Assembly: GCF_016718685.1 (NCBI RefSeq)
Contig: NZ_JADKCX010000062.1
Coordinates: forward strand, 1 to 40,777
DNA: 40,777 nt
Reading direction: 5' to 3'
Source of the DNA: Haliscomenobacter sp.
Lineage (GTDB): Bacteria; Bacteroidota; Bacteroidia; Chitinophagales; Saprospiraceae
How positions within the stretch are numbered: the first letter of the stretch is position 1; each line of letters opens with the position of its first letter. The notes beneath the pieces are model-generated. The model had not been told where the DNA came from. It searched no databases and was given only the letters and a program-made list of their open reading frames with translations. The translations under genes and the position numbers were made by a program. Positions 33,906 to 40,777 of this stretch are shown piece after piece.

Positions 33906-35115
33906 CTATTTTATCTTTTTTTTAAATGAGTCATTAAAGTATTTGCTTGGTTTTAAGTACATTTTGCTGTTTGGATAATCTATTATGAAATTAAATCTGG
34001 ATTGCAAACCAATACCAATTACTCCATCTTCAAATGCTGATTCCGCATTAGATTCATTTGCCAATAAAGTGGGTACATTTTCTAGTTTATAACTTGCAAT
34101 TGTTACCTCTGGAACTTCCAATATTTCTGCATCAATAACCCTATTTTCACTTGATGCAATTCCTGCTTTCCCAATTACTTTCATTGTATTATACAGATTT
34201 TCCTTTTTTGCAAACCTTGAATCGAAACTCAAAGCATTGTCTGCACCGGTATCAAAAAAATACCAACCCTTGCTCACCTTTTTACCGTTAGAAATTGTAA
34301 TAGGTACATATAAGCCACCTGTGGTTTGTTTAAATTCTATTTGAGAATAAGTATTATTTTTTCTAGGTAGTTCATTATGAATCAACAGAAGTTTATTATC
34401 AAAATCAATTTCTAAAATTTTGTTTTGGAATACATTATAACCAATCAATGCACCTCCATTTTCAAGAAACCCTGCTTCATCAATATAACATATTGGCATA
34501 TTGGAAATATTCAAATTACCTAACTGAAGAGAATTATTGCTGCTTGTTTTTTCAGTGGAAAGCCCTGTCACACTTTCATCTTCCATTATGCCATCATGTC
34601 AATTTATTCAATTTGTCAAAATTTCTACCAATAACATAAACTAATCTAGCTCCTAAATCAAAACAAAAGTCCATTTTGGGACTATTATTAATACTCCCTT
34701 TTATTATTATTTGCTTGTTTTTATTTAATGCAAATGGAATGGTGTCTGTTGCATTTTGATTGTTGTTCAGTCTTACATATTGATGATTTTTTGTTGTTAA
34801 AATCACAGTACAAGTATCAGATTTATTCAAAAGCACTTTAAACTGATAATTTGATTCTGCTTCTACATTCATTGAAATGGAATCAACATCTGTATAAAAA
34901 ATAACTTGCCTCTTTTTGCAATTTTTGGCTAAATGATATACAATGGGTGATTTTGATTTTATTAAGTGATTCCAATATTTAGTTTTTCCCTCCCAACCAT
35001 CTTTAATAGTTACTTTAGGTGAATTGGCTTTAACTAATTTCACCTTTTCTTGTGCAAAAGTTTTAGTAAGTGAAAAAAAAAGTAAAATGAAAATAATTAC
35101 CCTTGGTGGTTTCAT
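33906..35115 (-). pseudogene. Exported retropepsin-like aspartic protease, frameshifted
   Basis: The upstream part (35115 to 34594) has a signal peptide (MKPPRVIIFILLFFSLTKTFA) and a beta-rich region ending in the first active-site-like motif CFDLGARLVYVIG (DLG at residues 153-155). It stops at LNKLT. The continuation in another frame (MEDESVTGLSTEK from 34586) holds ALIGYNVFQNKILEIDFDNK, typical after the flap of retropepsin domains, and a second motif YFFDTGADNALSF (DTG). One indel near 34590 splits the gene; the joint reads LNKL-HDGIMEDESVTG. The protein would be a two-lobed periplasmic aspartic protease, with the first lobe's motif degenerate (DLG). It resembles the intact gene at 37895-39097 in layout, without the PDZ domain. 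Confidence 0.75.
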
Positions 35116-35190
35116 ATTGATTGATTTTTTGATTAACGATCAGCAAAGGTTATTAATTAAATCGAAACACACTTGTAAGGATGTAAACCG

Positions 35191-36020
35191 TTACAAAAAA
35201 ATCCAATTGATTTGATTATTTTCTATTTGTGATAGTTTTGAGAAAAATATTTTTGGCGAATACCCTGTTAACGATTTAAAATCTTTTGCCATATGAGATT
35301 GATCAAAATATTCAGCCAGATAGACAATATCTATTAATTGGTCTTTAGTGGCATGTTTTGTAAACATTTTTATAGCATTTCTAAATCTTTCAATTTTAAT
35401 GAATTGACTTGGAGTAGTTCCAATGTGAAGCAAAAATTGTTTATTGAATGTAGTTCTTGAAATTGCATTCTTTTTAGCAATTTCAGTAATGTTTAATTTT
35501 TGGTCATTGGCACTCTTTATTGACTCAATTGCTTGATGCAAGAATGGATGCTTAAATTCTTTAAGTTTTGTCAGTAAATAATTTTCGATAAATTCAATTT
35601 TTTGAGTATCATCTTTTATTTTGAAAACCGCATTCATTGCTCTTTCATAATCTTCAAAAGGATTGAATTCTGAAATTGTTCCTGTAATATAAACAGAGAA
35701 AGGTTTTTCTAAAAAAGCATTAATTCCTAGTGGTTTAAAATAAATACTTATTTCATTAGTTTTTCCTCTGTATGTTGTTGCTCCTTGTTTTTGGTTATCA
35801 ATGATTAAAATAGATTTTATTTTTCGTTCGGATGATTTTCTATTGTTATTTCATTATCATTAATAATTACTTGAATCTTGGCATAAAGTAACAAAGATGG
35901 TATTGATGGAAACCCAAAATACGTTACATTTTCTTCATTATCATTTCTTTGTAATGTGTAAAAACATTCAATGTAATTTTGAAGAATCTTATTTTTGGGT
36001 TTGTGAATTTTTATTTTCAA
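35191..36020 (-). pseudogene. AraC-family transcriptional regulator, frameshifted
   Basis: From ATG 36020 (MKIKIHKPKNKILQNYIECF) the frame reads an N-terminal ligand-binding-like region (VTYFGFPSIPSLLLYAK) and stops at NHPNEK (35817). Adding one A in the run near 35820 gives NHPNEKIKSILIIDNQKQGA and then an uninterrupted reading through FEDYERAMNAVFKIKDD to the C-terminus at 35191. The last 100 residues carry the two AraC helix-turn-helix units (LNITEIAKKNAISRTTFNKQ, then IDIVYLAEYFDQSHMAKDFK and the family-typical FKSLTGYSPKIFF). The full product would be about 276 aa. It belongs to the AT-rich block; possible targets are unknown. Confidence 0.8.
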
Positions 36021-36133
36021 ATTATTTTCAAATTAGATGTTTCAATTTTAGGAGACAATGCCCCCAACGTGCTACGGCTTTGCAAAGTTCCGAAAAGAAT
36101 TGAGAGAGCGAGGATTTTACAACGCCCAAAAAA

Positions 36134-37228
36134 TCAATACACCTTGGCCAAAGCAGTAAAAATCGTCCACCAGTCTGCTTTGCCTTCATTTTTCCCAAGC
36201 CTCACAATGATTAAATCCTTAGCTGGATTTACGTATACAAATTGGCCCAAAATTCCTTCCGCCATAAAGTCTTCACCAGGGGTTGGCAACCACCATTGGT
36301 ATTGATAGTACCTGACACTACCATTCAAGGTGTCCAATTTTGTGGATGCTTCAACCCATTCTTGCGAAACAATTTGCTGGCCATCCCAATTGCCTTTGTT
36401 TTTATACAGTCGTCCTATTTTGGCAAAATCTCTGGCTCTTGCGTTTAAACAGCAAAAGGTTTTTTCCAGGCCATCCTTTTTTCGGTCAATGCTCCAAGAT
36501 GCATCGTATTCCATTCCGAGTGGAGTCCATAATTTCTCCTGTAAATATTGGGTGATTGTTTTTCCTTTCAGTACACGCTCCAAGATCAAACCCAATAGCT
36601 GAGTATTGCCACTGATGTACTCAAACTGCTTTCCAGGCTCGCTTTTTAACTTCATTTTCTCAATCTGTTTCCTGAGATTGAGTCCATAATAAAAGGAGGC
36701 GGCATCTCCAAAAGGGTTGGCGTAACTCTCATTGAATTGAATTCCAGAGGTCATTTGCAACAGATGTTTGATGCTTACCTTATCAAATCCATCCTTATTT
36801 AACTCGGGTATGTATTTCGTAATTGGCTCATCAACCGATTTAATGAGTCCCTCGTCGATGGCACAGCCGATTAAAATGGAAGTTACCGATTTTGCCATTG
36901 AAAAAGAGGGTACAATACTTTCCTGATCATACCCTTTGAAGTACTTTTCATATTGAATCGTATCGTTTTTGATGATTAAAAATGCTACCGTTTTATGGTC
37001 CTCAAGGTACTGGTCAAACGGACGATTGTCAATTTCTTTGGGGAATTTACCGATCGCCGCCTTCTGAAAACTGAACGCAGCAGCGCCCTTTTGTAATGGT
37101 CTTGACTGGAATTTTTTATGGTCATTGATGTCCGCAAAGTTGTAAAAAACAAAGCGCCCCAATTGACAAGAAGTCAAGAGCACTGAGGTAGTAATTGCAA
37201 CAAGGATAATTCTAGTGAATACAAACAT
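36134..37228 (-). CDS. Serine hydrolase of the class C beta-lactamase fold (lipoprotein)
   Basis: The 364-residue protein begins MFVFTRIILVAITTSVLLTS with Cys21 as lipobox cysteine, so it is probably a lipoprotein. The serine active site SMAK lies at 110-113 (SFSMAKSVTSILIG), and Tyr204 in the motif FEYISGNTQLLGLILERVL corresponds to the YxN/YxS element of the family. It continues with LWTPLGMEYDASW and ends with the KTG-equivalent region around ILGQFVYVNPAKDLIIVRLG. Such proteins are esterases, D-aminopeptidases or penicillin-binding-like hydrolases; true beta-lactamase activity is not implied. Its first codons and upstream region are the second copy of the duplicated 5' module. The thioesterase gene lies upstream on the same strand. 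Confidence 0.9.
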   Translation of the reverse strand: MFVFTRIILVAITTSVLLTSCQLGRFVFYNFADINDHKKFQSRPLQKGAAAFSFQKAAIGKFPKEIDNRPFDQYLEDHKTVAFLIIKNDTIQYEKYFKGYDQESIVPSFSMAKSVTSILIGCAIDEGLIKSVDEPITKYIPELNKDGFDKVSIKHLLQMTSGIQFNESYANPFGDAASFYYGLNLRKQIEKMKLKSEPGKQFEYISGNTQLLGLILERVLKGKTITQYLQEKLWTPLGMEYDASWSIDRKKDGLEKTFCCLNARARDFAKIGRLYKNKGNWDGQQIVSQEWVEASTKLDTLNGSVRYYQYQWWLPTPGEDFMAEGILGQFVYVNPAKDLIIVRLGKNEGKADWWTIFTALAKVY

Positions 37229-37325
37229 TTTGGCGTCTTTTGATGATCCAAAATAGGTGAAAGCAGCACTTTGAGGAAATTCAATTTACAGGATTGCAGG
37301 AAAATGGGGATGAACGCAGGGTTTG
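37214..37325. repeat. Duplicated 5' module, copy B
   Basis: This segment holds the first codons (ATGTTTGTATTCACT) and upstream region of the serine hydrolase gene. It matches copy A (26507-26625) over about 110 bp, including TTTTGATGAT, AGGAAATTCAATTTACAGGA and GATGAACGCA, with two short indels. It ends about 10 bp from the stop codon of the thioesterase gene at 37335. Confidence 0.8.
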
Positions 37326-37334
37326 AACCGATGC

Positions 37335-37757
37335 CTAAAGCTCAATTTTCCACCGATCCAACTTCTCCTTTGCCAAGGCATCAAGCGGAGCACTTCTCCG
37401 GCTATGATCATCCACTTGCACAATCACTGTTTCCGCACTGGCCACACATTTATCTTGTTGAAACAATTGCTGATAAAGGGTGATTGAACTATTGCCAATC
37501 TTCAGCACAGCGGTCCCGATATCCACCCGTCCCGGCCAACTTACTTCTTCGATAAAATTCAAGTGCAGTGCCGCAATGACAAAACTGAAACCATCCTGCA
37601 AAATGGGGAGCTCTGGATGGTACAAAAACTCCACCCGGCCGGTTTCTAGAAAAGTAGAGAAGTTGGCATTGTTGACATGCCCTTGGCGATCGGTATCGGC
37701 ATAGCGCAGCTTGTCGAACGCTTGAAGGGGAAAATCGTGAAGGGCTAACAATTTCAT
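37335..37757 (-). CDS. Acyl-CoA thioesterase of the 4HBT/hotdog family
   Basis: The 140-residue protein has the hotdog pattern: a first strand, then RYADTDRQGHVNNANFSTFL, with the active-site Asp (D23, in DxxGHVNN) and the central helix FLETGRVEFLY. Strands LHLNFIEEVSWPGRVDIGTA, GNSSITLYQQLFQQDKCVAS and AETVIVQVD follow. Length and motif fit YbgC/FadM-like thioesterases, which hydrolyse acyl-CoA in the cytoplasm. The substrate is not determined. Part of this gene (37629-37653) recurs as a fragment at 39118-39142. Confidence 0.88.
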   Translation of the reverse strand: MKLLALHDFPLQAFDKLRYADTDRQGHVNNANFSTFLETGRVEFLYHPELPILQDGFSFVIAALHLNFIEEVSWPGRVDIGTAVLKIGNSSITLYQQLFQQDKCVASAETVIVQVDDHSRRSAPLDALAKEKLDRWKIEL

Positions 37758-37894
37758 TGGAAATCCATGTTTTGGGTATTCAAAAGAACAGAATCGGAAT
37801 ACAAATGTTGAAATAAATAATCAACTATACAATCTGAAGCATCCAAAGCAATACAATTTTAGCTGAATATTTGTAACCCAAAATTCAATTAATC

Positions 37895-39097
37895 ATGATC
37901 AATCGACTGCTGGTTATAATGTTCATCCTCTTTGGGTCTAATTTCCTTCAAGCGCAAAACACGCTGAATAAAGGTAAAGTATTTCCCATGGTTTTTCATG
38001 ATACCATCCCCATTGAATTCATTAATGGGAAAATAGTTGTACCACTTGAGATCGGGGGCAAATTGCAGAAATTTATTTTAGATACTGGAGCACCCTGTAC
38101 AATATCTGAAGATTTGCATCAGGAAATGGATGCCAAGATAAGCCATAATGAAAAACTCACCGATGCGGTAGGTGGAGTTGTTCATTTGGACCGAATTAAG
38201 CTAAAATCATTTAATCTTTGGCAAATTACATTCAGGAATATCCCTGCTTTTGTATTGCCCCAAGAAACCGATAGAATACTCAAATGCTGGGGGGTAGCTG
38301 GAATAATTGGAAGCAATGCCTTTCGGAATTGCATCCTACAAATTGACTTGCAGGCAAGAAAATTGATTTTGAGCAATGAACTGAAAAAACTGGACTTAGC
38401 AGGACATTCCAAAACACCCCTTGCTCTGAACAGGAAACAAAGCAATCCGTACATCGAACTCTCCTTGGGTAAGGGGCACCGAATTGCAGCCCTCTTTGAT
38501 ACAGGTGATGAAGAGGTAGTTTGTATTTCTAAAGAAGACTCGGCCATTCCGTTGGAAAATCAAGTTGCTCGATTGATCAATGTAGGAGAAGGCAAAATGA
38601 TCATGTCAATAACTGATGCTCAACAAATGCAATGGTTCAGGCTTTTTAGTTTTGATACCATTGGTATTGGAAATACTCAGCTATTAAATGCCAACTCCAT
38701 TCCTGGGCAGGAGCAAACCGAAAGTAGGATTGGAATCGGTCTTGGTGAATACGGGATCATTACGGTGGACTACCTACACCGACAATTTTATTTCAAAGGC
38801 TACGAAGGAAAAACTCGAATCGAAGTTGACCAATTTGTTATTGCACAAGGACTAAATATTGTTCCCAAAGAAGACCATTACTCCATCGGCATGATTTGGA
38901 ACAACTCCCCAGCAGCCCGCCTTGGCCTAAAGAATGGCTACAAAATCCAGAGTATCGAAGGGGTTGACTTTTCCAAAAGGACATCGGAGCTCGATTGTGA
39001 ACTGATCATGGGCGAGTACACCTCAAAAGACGTCATCAATCTTGAGTATGTGGATGAACAGGGGATGGTAGTGGCTGTATCGATCGGTATGAAGTGA
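37895..39097 (+). CDS. Exported two-lobed retropepsin-like aspartic protease with PDZ domain
   Basis: The 400-residue protein has a signal peptide (MINRLLVIMFILFGSNFLQA). It then carries two retropepsin-like lobes, each with its own DTG: DTG 63-65 in KFILDTGAPCTIS and DTG 202-204 in AALFDTGDEEVVCIS. Lobe 1 ends with the flap-like GIIGSNAFRNCILQIDLQAR, and lobe 2 with RIGIGLGEYGIITVDYLHRQ. The C-terminal 90 residues (about 310-400) form a PDZ domain (GLNIVPKEDHYSIGMIWNNS, AARLGLKNGYKIQSIEGVDF). Retropepsins of viruses work as homodimers with one DTG per chain; here both catalytic Asp motifs occur in one chain, as in pepsin. It is expected in the periplasm or on the cell surface; the target is unknown. 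Confidence 0.85.
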   Translation: MINRLLVIMFILFGSNFLQAQNTLNKGKVFPMVFHDTIPIEFINGKIVVPLEIGGKLQKFILDTGAPCTISEDLHQEMDAKISHNEKLTDAVGGVVHLDRIKLKSFNLWQITFRNIPAFVLPQETDRILKCWGVAGIIGSNAFRNCILQIDLQARKLILSNELKKLDLAGHSKTPLALNRKQSNPYIELSLGKGHRIAALFDTGDEEVVCISKEDSAIPLENQVARLINVGEGKMIMSITDAQQMQWFRLFSFDTIGIGNTQLLNANSIPGQEQTESRIGIGLGEYGIITVDYLHRQFYFKGYEGKTRIEVDQFVIAQGLNIVPKEDHYSIGMIWNNSPAARLGLKNGYKIQSIEGVDFSKRTSELDCELIMGEYTSKDVINLEYVDEQGMVVAVSIGMK

Positions 39098-39161
39098 GAC
39101 CGTCGAAAATCGAAATGCTCCACCCGCCCAGTTTCCAGAAAATAGAAAAGGTAAAAAGTAC
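39098..39161 (-). pseudogene. Fragment resembling the thioesterase gene
   Basis: Read on the minus strand, this stretch encodes YFLETGRVEHFDF, close to FLETGRVEFLY of the thioesterase at 37335. The DNA agrees at 22 of 25 bases between 39118-39142 and 37629-37653. It has no start or complete domain, so it is best seen as a remnant of a duplication or exchange. Confidence 0.45.
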
Positions 39162-40777
39162 TCATTTCCTTTTCAACAGGAACACCGTATTGGTCTCAAG
39201 GTTCTTGCGATACTGCCAAGCGCGGTTGTCCACATCGCTATCGGCATCGGGTAGTTGTGTGACCGTTCCAGTGCGGGGATTGATCATTGTGACCGCATAT
39301 TTCTGGCCTGCGGGCAGTTTGATGCGGCAATGCTGCACCCGAGTGTAGATCATACTCTTGGCCTTCATTGGCCAGGCACAAGTTGCCAAAGCTGATGAGG
39401 TCGTTGCGGGGATAGGTTCCAGTACTGGGTACGTTCAAAAGCATCTTTCAGTATTTTGTAATACTTCAGCATGGTCATTTTGAGATTGCCCTGGCCATTG
39501 ATCCATCCCCACCGGTATCTTCACCAGCACCTGTACCGTATTCGGCCGTTTCACCGGTGGTTTGTTGCTTCCAGTCACACAAATTTCCCAGGCCAGTTGG
39601 CTGCGGTTCAATCCAGAACGGCCATCGGGGCCTTCTTTAGCCGCAGTAGCACCACAACCCCATGGCGGATAGTGGCCTTCATAACCGTATTCCTCGTTGA
39701 TGGCCGGTAAAATTCGCCCGGTTTCTTCCTGGAGGCGTTTGGCATTCATCATAAAGTCGTAGCCGCCGCATTCATCCCAGCTTTGGTACATCACCACGTC
39801 TACCCATGGAGATTTGCGAAATGGGAAATCCGCTCTGCCGTGCACCGAAATCAAGTGATTGTATGGGTCTTTACTTTTGAGGAAACTACCCATTTGATCT
39901 GCCCATTCCGGTGTGCGAAACAAATGGTATTCATTGGCGATGTCCCACATGATGTTTTCGTAGGCCGAGTAACGAGCGGCGGCATAGGCATAGTACATCT
40001 GCTCATCCTCCTTGCCCATGTTGGCTTTTTTGAAGGGATCGCAGGCGTGATCAAGTCCATCCACATAAAAAATGATGGATACGATGATGCCCCGCTCCCG
40101 GCAGTGAGCCAGCAGACGGTCCAGTTTCTGCCAGTGTCCTACTTCAAAACGGGTGACATCAAAATTGGGGGCATCCAAATCATCTTGGTTTTCGGCCAGC
40201 CAGGGGTTAAGTTTGAAGGTAAAATTGTTGGATTCCACCACTGTTGGCTCGTTCCAACGCTCGCCGCCATGAGCGCGACCATTGATGGCTACCCGGATGC
40301 GGTTGATGCCATAACCCGCCAGTCGGTCAATGGAAGCCAGAATTTCCGCTTCATTTTTGAGCCCCAACATCCAGTAAGCGGTAGTGCTGTTCCAAAAATA
40401 ATGGTCGCCATTGTCAAATTTAAAATGCCAGGGGTGATCTTTATCCAGGCGCAAAACCCCTTTGCGGCTGGAGGCAATGGCCTCAAAGGTCCCGGCAGTT
40501 TTTTGGGTTTTCCCGTTTTGTAAAAGGGTCACCTCAAAGTTGTATTTGCCCACCTGATCTGGCATAAAACGCAATCGGTAGAGGCTGCCATCCTGGCTGT
40601 CACAAAAACCTTCAACGGTCTTGGTTACTCCATTTTTAGCGGTAAATGTTCCCAAAAGCTGGACTTGTTTAAAGGGATTTAACTTAGGGTCATGCTTTTT
40701 GATGTTGATTTTAAATTCTTGGAAATCATAGACTTCAACTTGTTCTTTGCTCAAGATAAGCTTCTAAGGCTGGGTAA
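39162..40777 (-). pseudogene. GH140-like (apiosidase-like) glycoside hydrolase, frameshifted and 5' truncated
   Basis: The frame is open through the right window edge, so the 5' end is outside. It begins with a DUF5060-type beta domain (VEVYDFQEFKINIKKHDPKL, then FMPDQVGKYNFEVTLLQNGK) and a TIM-barrel DUF4038/GH140-like domain (HPWHFKFDNGDHYFWNSTTA, YGINRIRVAINGRAHGG, then WDIANEYHLF with a likely acid/base Glu, and ILPAINEEYGYEGHYPP with a likely nucleophile Glu). Reading stays in frame to about 39570 (LAWEICVTG), after which at least three frame changes are needed (around 39440-39560, 39418 and 39355) to reach the C-terminal RIKLPAGQKYAVTMINPRTG and the stop at 39162. GH140 enzymes release apiose from rhamnogalacturonan II; the substrate here is inferred by family resemblance only. 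Confidence 0.8.

Larger units (their letters stand above)
33226..36066. other. AT-rich accessory block
   Basis: The base composition changes visibly here: long A/T runs and few G or C, unlike the rest of the window. All three genes inside are on the minus strand and use AT-rich codons. The block is flanked by the 7-mer AGCACGT (33219-33225) and its inverse ACGTGCT (36067-36073). This suggests horizontally acquired DNA, but no integrase or transposase is present. Confidence 0.6.

Noticed and set aside
36045..36090. Possible integron attC site at the right edge of the AT-rich block
   Set aside because: Only one core-like stretch (CCCAACG) is seen; the matching GTTRRRY side and a paired imperfect dyad could not be found, and no integron integrase is present.
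36134..37228. Serine hydrolase as an antibiotic-resistance beta-lactamase
   Set aside because: SxxK and the Tyr motif are shared by many esterases and peptidases of this fold; nothing specific for class C beta-lactamase was seen.

Overview
The window looks like chromosomal DNA of a Bacteroidota bacterium, most likely a Saprospiria member related to Haliscomenobacter. This is inferred from the protein families (SusC-like TonB receptor architecture, LytTR/YehU two-component pair, Ycf48-like Asp-box propeller, HesB/IscA, HAD-IIA, alditol oxidase), from weak Shine-Dalgarno sequences, and from several promoters of the Bacteroidota type (TTTG about 20 nt upstream of TAnnTTTG). No tRNA, rRNA, CRISPR array or insertion sequence was seen.

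Layout. 1-2.2 kb: the 3' part of a large propeller plus helical-domain protein, split by one frameshift. 2.2-8.2 kb: metabolic genes, nearly all on the minus strand (alditol oxidase, EamA exporter, GNAT, IscA-type protein, Gfo/Idh/MocA oxidoreductase, HAD-IIA phosphatase), with one plus-strand membrane protein. 8.5-15.4 kb: a plus-strand run of a two-TM helical-bundle protein, an S8 peptidase, a GDPD lipoprotein, a small membrane protein and a TonB-dependent receptor. 15.4-23 kb: a minus-strand run with a MoeB-rhodanese fusion, a protein with kinase-like motifs, acetyl-CoA synthetase, an exported protein and an acyl-CoA dehydrogenase. This stretch also holds a candidate small RNA (about 16679-16797) and three long inverted repeats that abut stop codons. 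23-28.5 kb: exported proteins of unknown role, an Asp-box propeller and a LytTR regulator/histidine kinase pair. 28.5-40.8 kb: accessory DNA with carbohydrate-active genes (pectin-lyase-fold protein, GH29 fucosidase, GH140-like apiosidase), a TspO-like protein with a Crp/Fnr regulator, a conspicuously AT-rich block (33.2-36.1 kb), a beta-lactamase-fold serine hydrolase, a thioesterase and retropepsin-like proteases.

Frameshifts are very unevenly distributed. No clear one is seen between 2.2 and 28.5 kb, whereas at least seven genes outside that interval are broken by indels, and those that could be read closely are repaired by one base in or beside a homopolymer. Either the accessory genes are decaying, or the sequence at the two ends of the window carries uncorrected indels; raw reads would decide.

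The signals most worth a second look are: (1) an orphan structured RNA with its own promoter and terminator; (2) two identical 16-bp dyads, 65 bp apart, in the divergent acyl-CoA dehydrogenase promoter region; (3) a roughly 110-bp 5' module (upstream region plus first codons) shared by two unrelated genes, one of them next to the LytTR regulator; (4) inverted repeats that abut stop codons and, in one case, encode the end of a protein; (5) a conserved protein with cryptic kinase motifs; (6) a single-chain retropepsin-like protein with two DTG motifs and a PDZ domain.
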